A model generated the notes under the pieces. It worked only from the letters and a program-made list of their open reading frames with translations. It ran no database searches and was not told where the DNA came from. Shown here piece by piece: positions 39,426 through 48,043 of a DNA stretch of 64,000 nt; within the stretch, counting starts at the first letter, position 1; each line of letters starts with the position of its first letter. Source of the DNA: Gammaproteobacteria bacterium (lineage in GTDB: Bacteria; Pseudomonadota; Gammaproteobacteria; Eutrophobiales; Eutrophobiaceae); NCBI GenBank assembly GCA_028281365.1, contig JANQJZ010000048.1:1-64000 (forward strand), read 5' to 3'. The position numbers were made by a program, and so were the translations under genes.

Positions 39426-39713
39426 CTATTTTTTAGTTGCACGGCGGCGGCGTGCTTCTTTTGGGTCAACTTGTAACGGTCGATATATCTCCACGCGATC
39501 ACCATCTTCCAGGATGTAATCCGGATTTTGTATTTTGCTGTACACACCAACTTTATTAACGTTTAGATCTATTTCGGGATACAGGGATAAAACATCTGAC
39601 TTCCTGATTGCATCTTCAATACTGCTTCCTGTTGGAACCTCGAGTTTTACAACATGCTGACTTTCAGGGTTAATGTAGACGAGTTCGATCTGAATCGTTT
39701 CATTTTGTGCCAT
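39426..39713 (-). CDS. ratB: RatB/RnfH, UPF0125 ubiquitin-like protein
   Basis: 95 residues of beta-grasp type: IQIELVYINPESQHVVKLEVP, in parts, then GSSIEDAI and YRPLQVDPKEARRRRA. The terminal PLxxDPKxxRRxRA is diagnostic. Function is not settled. Its start overlaps the end of ratA by 14 bases, so they are translationally coupled. Confidence 0.92.
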   Translation of the reverse strand: MAQNETIQIELVYINPESQHVVKLEVPTGSSIEDAIRKSDVLSLYPEIDLNVNKVGVYSKIQNPDYILEDGDRVEIYRPLQVDPKEARRRRATKK

Positions 39714-40140
39714 AGATCATCCGGGCGCGTTCAACAAAGGCATCAACCAATGAATCAATTATTTTCTGAAATGCTGTACCTAGCGTGTGTTTAACCAACT
39801 TGTTCTTGAATTCAAAATTCATATCCAGCATTACTGAACAGCCGCCATTATTATTTTCCTTAAACTGCCAGTGACCACTTAATTCCTTAAACGGTCCTTT
39901 CACAAGGTTCATGGATATTGAACTATTCGGTTCCATCGTATTGGCTGTTGTAAAAGTTTGTTTAATCTTGCCTACCGCGATTGAAACAGACGCCGTCAAT
40001 GCATTGTCATTGTTTTCCAATACATTCGTTGCGGTACACCAGGGAAGGAAATCCGGATACGACTCAATATCATTGACCAATGAATACATTTGATTAGCAC
40101 TATACTCAACAGTGGCTTGTTTATTAATGTGTGTCACCAC
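39700..40140 (-). CDS. ratA: RatA/Coq10-like START-domain protein
   Basis: 146 residues, SRPBCC/START fold: VEYSANQMYSLVNDIESYPDFLPWC at the start (in parts), LVKGPFKELSGHW, and a C-terminal amphipathic helix AFVERARMIYG. Homologues either bind ubiquinone (Coq10) or, in E. coli, act on the ribosome (RatA). Which applies here is unknown. Conserved position near smpB and bamE. Confidence 0.93.
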   Translation of the reverse strand: MVTHINKQATVEYSANQMYSLVNDIESYPDFLPWCTATNVLENNDNALTASVSIAVGKIKQTFTTANTMEPNSSISMNLVKGPFKELSGHWQFKENNNGGCSVMLDMNFEFKNKLVKHTLGTAFQKIIDSLVDAFVERARMIYGTK

Positions 40141-40151
40141 AACAACCCTGT

Positions 40152-41564
40152 TTAATTAACCAGTCCTATTAACTTGAACAAACCGATGGCATTCAGGAAA
40201 ATAATTATCACACCGAATGGTGCAATATAACGTACAGCAAAACGCCAGGATTGATACAACAAACTATCGCCCAATCCGAGTTCATCAATCGTTGATTTAC
40301 GCGCCATTAACCATGCAGTAAATATGGCAATCAATAAACCACCTATTGGCAACATGACATTCGAGGTCAAAATATCGAAGATATCAAACATACCGTTCTC
40401 TTTAACCACTCCGGCAAACTCAAACGAGAAGGCCCAGTAATTAAATGATAATACGGTAATCAAACCCAATAACCAGCCAATTACGCCGGCTAATGCCGTC
40501 GCCTTGACACGAGACATGTTTTTGTTTTCAACCAGCCAGGTTACTGCAGGTTCCAGTAAAGAAATGGCGGAGGTCCATGCAGCAAACATCAATAAGACAA
40601 AAAACAAAGTACCGAAAAAAGTACCGAACGGCATCTGCCCAAAGGCAATCGGTAGTGACATAAAGATTAAACCCGGGCCACCTCCAGGTTCTAATCCATA
40701 GGTAAACACGATTGGAAAAATGGCGATACCGGCAAGCATAGCCACAGTCGTATCCGCGATTGCAATCGTAAAACTATTGAATGTGATCGATGATCGTTGT
40801 GACAGATACGATCCATAGATCATGATCGCACCCATACCGATACTTAAACTAAAAAAAGCCTGTCCAAGAGCGGGTAATAAAATATCGGCAAAAAAGTTTT
40901 TTTCAGCAAGCTGTTCAAAATTCGGCACAAATAAATAATTAATGCCATCCATAAACTTTTCCGTACTCATCGCATAGCCAACCATGACCAGTAACAGGAT
41001 GAACAGTGCCGGCATTAAAAATCGTACTGCCTGTTCCAGACCGCTTTTTACCCCACGCGAAACAACGATCACTGTCATCAACATGAAAGTGGTATGCCAG
41101 GCAAGTAGTTTTTCCGGATCGGAAATGAGTTCGACAAAGATCTTTTTAGAATACGTCGCATCAGCATCAATAAACAGACCGGAACCGGTCCTGAAGATAT
41201 AGGCCACGGTCCAGCCCGCTATAACACTATAATAAGAAAGGATAATAAAACCGGCAGCTACGCCCATCCAACCCAGCAAGCTCCAGTACCGGCTAAGCCC
41301 CTCTTCTTCTGCCAATGCATACATTGTATTAATGGGGCTTTGACGACCCCGACGTCCGACCAGGATTTCAGCCATTAAAATAGGAATACCGACCATCAAT
41401 ACGCAGATCAGGTAGACCAGAACAAAGGCAGCACCGCCATTTTCACCAGTTAAATAGGGAAATCGCCAGATATTACCTAAACCAACAGCAGAGCCGGTTG
41501 CAGCAAGGATAAAGGCCCAACGGGAGGACCACTGACCATGAATTGAGGAACGTTTTGCAGACAT
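40152..41564 (-). CDS. Sodium-dependent transporter, SNF/NSS family
   Basis: 470 residues with about 11-12 membrane segments. The first segment carries the sodium and substrate signature SAVGLGNIWRFPYLTGENGG; unwound-helix glycine motifs are in the sixth (FFSLSIGMGAIMIYGSYL). Bacterial members import amino acids with Na+. It sits between ratA and smpB, which are adjacent in E. coli, so it is an addition to the conserved cluster. Confidence 0.93.
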   Translation of the reverse strand: MSAKRSSIHGQWSSRWAFILAATGSAVGLGNIWRFPYLTGENGGAAFVLVYLICVLMVGIPILMAEILVGRRGRQSPINTMYALAEEEGLSRYWSLLGWMGVAAGFIILSYYSVIAGWTVAYIFRTGSGLFIDADATYSKKIFVELISDPEKLLAWHTTFMLMTVIVVSRGVKSGLEQAVRFLMPALFILLLVMVGYAMSTEKFMDGINYLFVPNFEQLAEKNFFADILLPALGQAFFSLSIGMGAIMIYGSYLSQRSSITFNSFTIAIADTTVAMLAGIAIFPIVFTYGLEPGGGPGLIFMSLPIAFGQMPFGTFFGTLFFVLLMFAAWTSAISLLEPAVTWLVENKNMSRVKATALAGVIGWLLGLITVLSFNYWAFSFEFAGVVKENGMFDIFDILTSNVMLPIGGLLIAIFTAWLMARKSTIDELGLGDSLLYQSWRFAVRYIAPFGVIIIFLNAIGLFKLIGLVN

Positions 41565-41816
41565 TTTTAGCTCATTTTTAGGTTTATTGTCCGTGAATTT
41601 ACATCGTCCGACAAGCTTGCCCCGCCAAGCTATTTTGTTTCAGCCTGCAAAAAAGTAAAAGGTATTAACCCTGACGACAACAGCTTTTGTAAGAACTTTA
41701 TAAACTTCGTCAATGCACAACTGGAAAAATAAACTCAGGCTGAACACGTTTAAACATAGTTGCCTTCAACTCATCAGCCACTCCGATATAGACCATTACA
41801 GAATGCATAGTCCTGT

Positions 41817-41822
41817 TATAAT
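41817..41822 (+). promoter_or_regulatory. -10 box of smpB
   Basis: TATAAT 33 bases before the smpB ATG, with a weak ATTACA about 16 bases upstream as a possible -35 element. Confidence 0.4.
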
Positions 41823-41855
41823 CCGCCGGATTATTGATCGGGACACGATATATTA

Positions 41856-42326
41856 ATGAGTAAAAACAAACCGGCTGGCGGAGGCAAAACTATCGCGCTC
41901 AATAAAAAGGCCCGTCATGATTATTTTATTGAAGAGCGTTATGAAGCTGGCATCTCCCTGCAGGGTTGGGAGGTCAAGAGCTTGCGTGCGGGTAAAGTCC
42001 AGATCATCGATAGTTATATCCTGCTAAAGGACAGCGAAGCCTACTTGTTTGGTGCCCTGATTACGCCATTACCTACCGCATCTACCCACACTAATCCCGA
42101 CCCACAACGCACACGAAAACTGCTATTGCACAGGGCGGAGTTAAATAAACTTATTGGTGCCGTTGAACGCAAAGGCTTTGCGCTGATACCAACAGCACTG
42201 TATTGGAAAAACAGTAAGGTCAAACTTGAGATTGGCATCGCCCGCGGCAAGAAGTCACATGATAAGCGCGAAACAGAAAAAGAACGCGACTGGCAACGGC
42301 AAAAAGCCAGGTTGATGAGACACTAG
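41856..42326 (+). CDS. smpB: SmpB, tmRNA-binding protein
   Basis: 156 residues, OB-fold. Binds tmRNA and brings it into stalled ribosomes for trans-translation. Visible: [32 protein letters not shown] (each in parts), and the basic C-terminal tail ending [15 protein letters not shown] that mimics mRNA. Its partner ssrA lies about 760 bases downstream with two small ORFs in between. Confidence 0.97.
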   Translation: MSKNKPAGGGKTIALNKKARHDYFIEERYEAGISLQGWEVKSLRAGKVQIIDSYILLKDSEAYLFGALITPLPTASTHTNPDPQRTRKLLLHRAELNKLIGAVERKGFALIPTALYWKNSKVKLEIGIARGKKSHDKRETEKERDWQRQKARLMRH

Positions 42327-42466
42327 TTCAGGACAATTAGTTTTATTAGTTTTACTGATAAATCAAATCATTTTTTTTCATATTTTCACCAGGAACAATC
42401 CCTGACCACTCCTGTCATATCGAGCACAACTTTTTAATTTATGATTACATACAGGAGAAAGAAAAG

Positions 42467-42694
42467 ATGAAAGAAGCATTTTTAGCGGGATTATTGGCAA
42501 TGAGTGCAAATGCAGATAACAATGACATTAATATTAAACAGGTTGTAACACCTTTAAGTGTTGGATCTGAAAGCGAACAGCATACATTGCTACGCCAAAC
42601 GTATCATTATGCTGATTTTTCACTAACAGCGGATGGTACCAAAGCAGGTAAACCACACATTGTTCGTCACCTATTAAGCCCAACCGGAAGCTAA
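42467..42694 (+). CDS. Small hypothetical protein between smpB and ssrA
   Basis: 75 residues, AGGAGAAAG ahead of the ATG. A short hydrophobic start (FLAGLLAMSANA) could be a weak signal sequence with cleavage after ANA, followed by a polar part. No family recognised. The good ribosome site and the similar small ORF after it suggest a real gene. Confidence 0.5.
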   Translation: MKEAFLAGLLAMSANADNNDINIKQVVTPLSVGSESEQHTLLRQTYHYADFSLTADGTKAGKPHIVRHLLSPTGS

Positions 42695-42701
42695 GCTGTT
42701 T

Positions 42702-42723
42702 GGAGTGGGCGTAAGCCCACTCC
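42702..42723. other. Perfect nine-base-pair hairpin
   Basis: GGAGTGGGC, loop GTAA, GCCCACTCC, just after the small ORF. It has no T-run. The GTGGGC...GCCCAC theme occurs in dispersed intergenic palindromes; it may also stabilise the 3' end of the transcript. Confidence 0.5.
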
Positions 42724-42870
42724 TGATATTAATCGTACTAATCTCCAGCCATTATTTTTTTCAATCATCGTTATTAAAAAATTTCATCCCTGCAAACAGG
42801 AACCCGGTTTTTTCGTTCATTGTCCAATACATTATTTAACTGAACCCGAATTTAAACCCGGAGAAATAAC

Positions 42871-42996
42871 ATGATTGAATTCTTTTTAAACAGGCTGTTT
42901 GCCGAGACTTCGCTTGTTTGTGAAAGTAATGGGTCAAACCAAAATGACACAGACGACGAAGATACCACCATACCGCCTTATGAAGATACCCAATAA
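42871..42996 (+). CDS. Very small hypothetical protein upstream of ssrA
   Basis: 41 residues, CGGAGAAA seven bases before the ATG. Hydrophobic start (MIEFFLNRLFAETSLVC) and an acidic, Asp/Asn/Thr-rich tail ending PPYEDTQ. Too short for confident family assignment. Architecture (Met-x-Glu-x-Phe-Leu start, polar tail, strong ribosome site) resembles the preceding small ORF. Confidence 0.4.
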   Translation: MIEFFLNRLFAETSLVCESNGSNQNDTDDEDTTIPPYEDTQ

Positions 42997-43057
42997 TTGG
43001 CTGTACACTCTTTAAAAATCTGTCCCGGCATCAATATATAAAGGTAGATGAATAGTC

Positions 43058-43063
43058 TATAAT
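43058..43063 (+). promoter_or_regulatory. -10 box of ssrA
   Basis: TATAAT 27 bases before the mature 5' end of tmRNA; the -35 region is poorly conserved (AT-rich). Confidence 0.4.
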
Positions 43064-43089
43064 TTACCCTTCTTCAGGAAATCGATTTC

Positions 43090-43452
43090 GGGGGCGTACT
43101 GGCTTCGACGTGGATACGAAACCTGAGGGGCATGCCGAGGCGCAGATTACCTCGTAAACACAACTGCAAATTTAATAGTTGCCAACGAAGACAACTACGC
43201 ACTAGCTGCTTAATAACCAGTCATAGTGCCGTCTGCCTACTGTAGTGCTTGTGCTCGGTAGAACAGGCGTCGACTCACACAAGACCGCGATGAAGCTTGT
43301 CCGAGGTAGATTCGTTAAACTTTAATCGGAATCGCTGTTTGTTTTCCCTGCCGTTCGGGTAGCACTCAGTTAAATTTAAAGAGTCGGCTAAGCATGTAGA
43401 TCCGATGGCAGAGGATTTGCGGACGCGGGTTCAATTCCCGCCGCCTCCACCA
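43090..43452 (+). ncRNA. ssrA: tmRNA
   Basis: One-piece transfer-messenger RNA of about 363 bases. The acceptor stem pairs GGGGGCG at the 5' end with CGCCTCC before the terminal ACCA; CTGGCTTCGACG and GGTTCAATTCC (T arm) are the standard tRNA-like parts. The reading frame for the tag starts at 43181 and encodes ANEDNYALAA followed by TAA TAA. It rescues stalled ribosomes together with SmpB. Its 3' end is a frequent phage/island integration site, and an accessory region follows immediately. Confidence 0.97.
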
Positions 43453-43461
43453 AAAATATAA

Positions 43462-43491
43462 AACCTCCTATACGGAGGTTTTTTATTTTTT
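43462..43491. terminator. Intrinsic terminator of ssrA
   Basis: AACCTCC, loop TATAC, GGAGGTT, then TTTTATTTTTT. A-rich sequence on the other side lets it work for the minus strand too. Confidence 0.85.
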
Positions 43492-43567
43492 ACGGCCGGG
43501 ATTGAGCCCTTGTAGCGGGCCGCATAAATGGATTAGCGGTACGATTACATGGATGTAATCGGTAGAG

Positions 43568-43656
43568 TCGAGTCTGGAAGTGCGCAGCCTGCCCTTGGGT
43601 ACAGAGACCGAGAAAACGTCGGGAAGTGCGTAGCCTGCCCTTGGGTACACGTTTTC
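43568..43656. repeat. Tandem structured repeat: conserved loop, different stems
   Basis: Two 28-base units (43576-43603 and 43622-43649) differ at one position; each reads GGAAGTGCG, C or T, AGCCTGCCC, TTGGGTACA. The second is enclosed by a perfect eight-base stem, GAAAACGT and ACGTTTTC (43612-43619 with 43649-43656); the first is flanked by only weakly complementary TCGAGTCT and AGAGACCGA. The period is 46 bases. Function unknown. Confidence 0.6.
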
Positions 43657-43679
43657 GAAAAAGTAAAATCAACCTAGGA

Positions 43680-43822
43680 ATTTAAATGGAGGTAAATTAT
43701 AGATGACCGGGAGCGACCAGCAAAGGACGTGCGCGGTAGAAAATGCAGGAGCATATTTTCGAGGATGTTATACGCTAACTAGAGATTTAAACGGAGGTTA
43801 ATTTATGGATGGCCGGGAGCGA
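43680..43822. repeat. Direct repeat pair before the accessory operon
   Basis: Copies at 43680-43716 and 43785-43822 share ATTTAAAYGGAGGT, an AATT-containing middle and the end GATGRCCGGGAGCGA with a few substitutions. The roughly 68 bases between them are unrelated. Such spaced repeats at a tmRNA 3' flank could be attachment-site remnants. Confidence 0.45.
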
Positions 43823-43860
43823 ACCCGCCTATGTATGAAAATTAATTTTATAAATATCCA

Positions 43861-44514
43861 CTATAGTCTAATTATCGACTCTATTATTACTAATAATATT
43901 ATAAATATAATGAGTGAAATTCGATATTTACACATAAAAATTTTGATTTTAAAAAATGAACCTTTGACTTCATAGATAATTTCACTAATTGTTGAATATT
44001 TATCATGTAAACATACACAAGAATTTTCAACTTTATTTACAGTTTCAGTTAATTCACTAAGAAATTCATTAATTATTGTGTGTCTTTCATTACGATTTTT
44101 AATATGTGCGTTTTCAATATTCAATGTTAATCTAAATTTTAATTTTGAAATATCCTCTGTACTTAAAACATTTAATTCATAATCTTTTAATATTTTCGCA
44201 TACAACTCTATATTTGAAAGATCGTATAAAAATTTACGTAATTGAATTCTATTCTTTTGTTTTTTATTGATTTTGCTTGTTATTTCTTCTGGTTTAGTTA
44301 TTGATACTTCATTCCAAAATTTATAACCATCTTCACCAAGTTTCTTTAGAAGGTTAATTATTTTACTATGCAGATCCTTTTTTTCTACTCGAAAAAGGAT
44401 TCGGTTTGAATTCCAAATAAAAATTAACCACCCAAAAATAATTAAAGAAGGAATTATATTTGATGAAATAAGTTTATATGTTGAGCAAAATCCATTTATT
44501 AATAAATCTAACAT
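43861..44514 (-). CDS. Membrane protein with two terminal spans and a helical core; candidate effector
   Basis: 217 residues, third gene of the accessory operon. A membrane segment near the N terminus (about 18-36), a long charged helical/coiled-coil region (about 45-190, rich in Lys, Glu and Asn), and a second span at the very C terminus (about 197-215). No catalytic motif is visible and I recognise no family. It starts six bases after the DUF4325 gene, so it is translated from the same message. Together with a GHKL/STAS sensor pair this topology fits a membrane-acting effector, which is inference. Confidence 0.7.
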   Translation of the reverse strand: MLDLLINGFCSTYKLISSNIIPSLIIFGWLIFIWNSNRILFRVEKKDLHSKIINLLKKLGEDGYKFWNEVSITKPEEITSKINKKQKNRIQLRKFLYDLSNIELYAKILKDYELNVLSTEDISKLKFRLTLNIENAHIKNRNERHTIINEFLSELTETVNKVENSCVCLHDKYSTISEIIYEVKGSFFKIKIFMCKYRISLIIFIILLVIIESIIRL

Positions 44515-44520
44515 TTCCTT

Positions 44521-44871
44521 TTATTCTGATTCTATTAAAGGAATATCTCTTTCAATACCATATGCAGCGTTATCTACGACATATTTATAATCTTCAAGGT
44601 AGGACTTAAGTTCATGTTTAAACGTAACTTTTGCAAGTAGCTCTTTTTTATTCATATAACCTCTTCTAATAATGCCACCAAAAGTTTCTTCAATAAAAGA
44701 AGGGCCACATAACACATCTTCAAAATCGACAATTACGTACTCGAAGTCATTCAAAGCAGGCATAATAAAGTCTTCTCTAAATCTTTGCCCATTGTCAGGA
44801 CCATCTCTTGGATCTCTTCCGTAAGGATCTGTAGAAAAGTCACTCTTTACATTTATTTTTTTTGTCATCAT
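44521..44871 (-). CDS. STAS-like (DUF4325) domain protein
   Basis: 116 residues. The core VIVDFEDVLCGPSFIEETFGG (in two parts, about 46-66) is the strand-turn-helix of the STAS-like DUF4325 family; the N-terminal 30 residues are charged and possibly disordered. STAS domains are classical partners of GHKL ATPases in anti-sigma/anti-anti-sigma switches. It starts three bases after the GHKL gene. Biochemical role unproven. Confidence 0.8.
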   Translation of the reverse strand: MMTKKINVKSDFSTDPYGRDPRDGPDNGQRFREDFIMPALNDFEYVIVDFEDVLCGPSFIEETFGGIIRRGYMNKKELLAKVTFKHELKSYLEDYKYVVDNAAYGIERDIPLIESE

Positions 44872-44874
44872 TTC

Positions 44875-45933
44875 TTATTTGCGTTCTGTACTGCTGGGAA
44901 GTGAAATATTCCATTGTATAAGAGTACCATTAATAGAGTGTTTCGAGTCGTACATAGTTTCAGATTTTTTGTTTACACTGACATTATCATAAAGATAAGT
45001 TCCTTTATTACTGAATATCCATAGTAAACCTTGAGGGTTATTTTTTGCAAATCTCATAATTCTATCAAGACCGGTTCCTCTGCCACTACCTTCCTGTTCA
45101 TAACGTGATCTTCTAAACTCTGTTGCTGCTTTAATCATAGCACAGTCATTCCCTAACGGTAGAAATTCTGAAACTATTCCTCTCACTTTTTCATAACCTG
45201 ATTGCTTTGGTAATGTGACAGGAATTCCATGGCCTAAATCATATAGTGCAATATGAATTTGATCATTAATTTGATGCCCAAGTACCCACCATCTTTCACC
45301 AAATAACCTTAAAAATTTATCTTCAAAATCCTCGTAAGCATGATTAGTAATGTTTAATAAAGCTTCATGAATTGCTTGATACACAACATTTCTTTTTTCT
45401 AAATCCGCTTCTAGCTCACCAGAGTAAAATGTTTTATCCATATCAGTAACAACTTTATTGACAGAATGACCTGCATCATGCGCAACACCAGTTCTAATTG
45501 GAAGTAAATTTGGAATCGTAATTGCTTCATCAGATATATCTACATCTTCTCTCAAAAAACCTAATGAACTTAATAACTCGTTATGTAAAGGATCTTTTAC
45601 GTTTATGTATCTAAATCTAACACCTTTATTAAACTGCTTAATTACCGAAACTGTAGAATGTAAACACAAAGTTGCAGCTGCTGTAATACTTGTTGTATTA
45701 ACAAAATTAAGTATTATCAAATCAACATCATGTGAATTAAAACTTTTAATTTTATTAATAAACCGAAGTGTTTTATCAGCACTTTTTCTGTTATAGAGCG
45801 AGAAATCAACAGGTGCTAGAAAAGAATGGCTACGTATTATATTTTTTTTATGCTTTGCTTTTTTACTTCTCTTTTGTTCATTCCTTTGTTGTCTAATTAC
45901 CCATTCTTGTACATCAGGATTAATTTTTTTCAT
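44875..45933 (-). CDS. STAS-like region fused to a GHKL (histidine-kinase-type) ATPase domain
   Basis: 352 residues, first gene of the operon. A basic N terminus (residues 11-30, many Lys/Arg) is followed by a STAS-like stretch (about 65-128; VDLIILNFVNT...SLGF) and a GHKL ATPase domain: N box E190-x3-N194 (HEALLNITNHAY), G1 box D232-x-G234-x-G236 (YDLGHGIP), and G2 box GSGRGTGL (282-289). There is no dimerisation/phosphoacceptor histidine domain or receiver, so it is closer to SpoIIAB/RsbW-like kinases than to two-component sensors. Strongly AT-rich compared with the core genome. It lies in a region downstream of ssrA, suggesting acquisition. Confidence 0.82.
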   Translation of the reverse strand: MKKINPDVQEWVIRQQRNEQKRSKKAKHKKNIIRSHSFLAPVDFSLYNRKSADKTLRFINKIKSFNSHDVDLIILNFVNTTSITAAATLCLHSTVSVIKQFNKGVRFRYINVKDPLHNELLSSLGFLREDVDISDEAITIPNLLPIRTGVAHDAGHSVNKVVTDMDKTFYSGELEADLEKRNVVYQAIHEALLNITNHAYEDFEDKFLRLFGERWWVLGHQINDQIHIALYDLGHGIPVTLPKQSGYEKVRGIVSEFLPLGNDCAMIKAATEFRRSRYEQEGSGRGTGLDRIMRFAKNNPQGLLWIFSNKGTYLYDNVSVNKKSETMYDSKHSINGTLIQWNISLPSSTERK

Positions 45934-46047
45934 TTAAATATCCATATTTATCAGCACAATTTATATATTCATATACTGTATTATGAAACATATTATCAAT
46001 GATTTTAATATTTATATTAAATAAAATTCAGAATGAATCGTATTTCT

Positions 46048-46884
46048 TTAAATTTCAGAAATAATCACTTTAAACTCATCCTTATATTTATTAATTTCGC
46101 GTTTTAAATAGCGACTTTGCTCATCTGTTCGTGCATTTACAACCTTCGCGATAACTAATTTAATTTGTTCTGTATTATGGTCGAGATAGGCATGGTATTT
46201 TTCCGTCCTTATTTTATCTCTTTCTTTATACGCATCATTAAACTGTTGCTGCCAACCCGGTTCACGATTTAATAATTGCTCTAATGTTGCATACCACTGT
46301 TGTCGTTCTTCGAGCCAGGCCTGATCAAATCGTTTAAAGGATCGTGTTGCTGATTTAATAATGTCTTCCTGTTCATCAGTTAATGGCCCCAAAAATCGAC
46401 CCAGATTATCACTAAGTCTTTCAGCGCTATCGTTTGAATATTCTTCGTCGCTGCGACTCAGGTATTCTTCTTCATTTTCCTTTTGTTTCTCCCACAGATT
46501 CATTATTAAAGCTTCAACCTGCTCCTGAGATAAATCTTCAGTTGTTGTAATAAATAGTTGAATAAATTTATCATCGACCCGGCCTAGTGCGTCCAGTACC
46601 TGCTCAGTCCAATCATCAACAATCTTGGCATCGACTGGTTTTTCAATGTCCGTTTCAATTTGATCCAGGAATTCGATATAACGACTTAACTCTTCATTAC
46701 GATGCCAACTTAGGACCGTATTCAGATTTTTATCAAAATTTACCTGTTGTTCACGATCCAGCTCGACGAAGTCATCAACATACCAATTGATTAATGTATC
46801 CAGTCGATTATAAAAAAATGACTGGCTACAGCCGACGATTAATAGAATGAATAAAAATGGGGCAAAAAATTTAATGTGCATCAA
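46048..46884 (-). CDS. DUF6279-type lipoprotein
   Basis: 278 residues with a lipobox (LLIVGC, lipidated cysteine near residue 19), then FFYNRLDTLINWYVDDFVELDREQQ-type sequence and an all-helical, very charged body (many Glu, Gln, Arg). This start and composition match the DUF6279 lipoproteins found in gammaproteobacteria; no activity is known. Single gene, divergent from the FHA gene. Confidence 0.85.
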   Translation of the reverse strand: MMHIKFFAPFLFILLIVGCSQSFFYNRLDTLINWYVDDFVELDREQQVNFDKNLNTVLSWHRNEELSRYIEFLDQIETDIEKPVDAKIVDDWTEQVLDALGRVDDKFIQLFITTTEDLSQEQVEALIMNLWEKQKENEEEYLSRSDEEYSNDSAERLSDNLGRFLGPLTDEQEDIIKSATRSFKRFDQAWLEERQQWYATLEQLLNREPGWQQQFNDAYKERDKIRTEKYHAYLDHNTEQIKLVIAKVVNARTDEQSRYLKREINKYKDEFKVIISEI

Positions 46885-47065
46885 TGTCTAATTTTTTTAG
46901 TTTTCAATATGAGAATTAATTCACAATAGAGTTCAAAAATATGGTGTTTTTTTATAATTTTGGTTTGATATTTCATCGACATAGCTGAATTACTGCCTAT
47001 ACTTAACTATATATCTTGAGAAATTTAGTTATAGATGAACCTCTCCGTTTTTCAATTCTTTTCCT

Positions 47066-47923
47066 ATGCTCAATAAAATCTTCAACAAACCATTGGAACT
47101 AAAAATTGGTGACCAGACACTCCAGTTTAATTCTGTTGCCGAGATTGTATTTTGTCTGGAAGGCAGGACATCTGTTTCTTCTACCAAGCTGGCTGAATTA
47201 CTCAAAATGCCGATTGATCAGTTAGAAGAGCAACAAAAAAAGATTGAGGAGATTAATAAATCTCTTCTAACGATGCTTAATGAGATTATTGATAAGCCGG
47301 ATAATATTGATCGTTCCATGCGTGAACTGGATACCCAGATTTTTTCACAAGATCACGGTTGGCGGGAAATCATACAGGCATTAAATAAAGTAGAAGGAGG
47401 TATCAACGATATTCGTACAGCTGTTTTAACAAAATATATGAAGTATTTGTCGACAGCTGAAGACACCGTTAAACATATCTGCGAAGAAAAGAAACGCTAT
47501 GCCAGGGATCTTGTTAAAGATGTCCCGGAAGACCTGGATGCAACCTGGGCCATCAGCCAACTGCGTAAAGATGCCAAAAAAGAAATTCCCACGGATGATA
47601 ACTTTAAACAACTCCCTAAAAACCAGAAAGTATCCGTTAACCTGTCTCCCGGTGAAAAGATTGATATACGTTTGGCATCTTACCCCTGCCAACTTGCCGC
47701 GATGAATGACAGTATTAATTTTATCGATAACAATGGCACAACAAGCTTAATGAAGGGACAAAATACTATCGGCAGGAGTGTGAAATGTTCTGTACAGATT
47801 GATCCGAATCAAAGACATGTATCAAGAAGACATCTGCATGTTTTAGTCACCGATGGACATATACTTCAATTAACGGATACTTCTTCGGAAGGGACGTTTA
47901 TTAACTCTGATTTTATTACATAG
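47066..47923 (+). CDS. FHA-domain protein
   Basis: 285 residues. The N-terminal two thirds are helical without recognised motifs (QLEEQQKKIEEINKSL, coiled-coil-like). The C-terminal forkhead-associated domain (about 215-283) has IGRS, SRRHLHV and SSEGTFIN, the residues that read phosphothreonine. No cognate kinase is nearby. The two exported paired proteins follow after a 417-base gap. Confidence 0.85.
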   Translation: MLNKIFNKPLELKIGDQTLQFNSVAEIVFCLEGRTSVSSTKLAELLKMPIDQLEEQQKKIEEINKSLLTMLNEIIDKPDNIDRSMRELDTQIFSQDHGWREIIQALNKVEGGINDIRTAVLTKYMKYLSTAEDTVKHICEEKKRYARDLVKDVPEDLDATWAISQLRKDAKKEIPTDDNFKQLPKNQKVSVNLSPGEKIDIRLASYPCQLAAMNDSINFIDNNGTTSLMKGQNTIGRSVKCSVQIDPNQRHVSRRHLHVLVTDGHILQLTDTSSEGTFINSDFIT

Positions 47924-48043
47924 TGCAAAAATTAACTCACTCCACATATTATAGACTCAATTTCGCAAAATCCCTGATATACCAGCGAATTAGCTGCCCC
48001 ACCCCTTTGAAATACCGTATGTCATTGAATAATAAAGTATTTG

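Larger units (their letters stand above)
43492..43860. other. Gene-free repeat-rich zone between ssrA and the accessory operon
   Basis: About 370 bases with no convincing gene. It contains a perfect hairpin (GATTACAT GG ATGTAATC, 43543-43560), a pair of near-identical 28-base units, and two 37-38-base direct repeats, each described separately. The theme GCCGGGA recurs three times (43495, 43706 as ACCGGGA, 43812). The open frames across it translate the repeats and are not credible genes. It looks like residue of repeated integration events at ssrA. Confidence 0.6.

Noticed and set aside
39308-39550. 80-codon frame overlapping ratB
   Set aside because: Most of it is antisense-frame reading of ratB; only its hydrophobic tail might be a gene remnant, listed with low confidence.
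43490-43672. 60-codon minus-strand frame after ssrA
   Set aside because: It translates the two 28-base repeat units and hairpins; repeated peptides (KGRLRTSRRF and related) come from DNA repeats, and there is no ribosome site.
45934-46047. Second copy of the ssrA 3' end (attR) at the right side of the accessory operon
   Set aside because: I found no match to the T-arm/acceptor end of ssrA in this AT-rich gap, so a classical att duplication is not supported.
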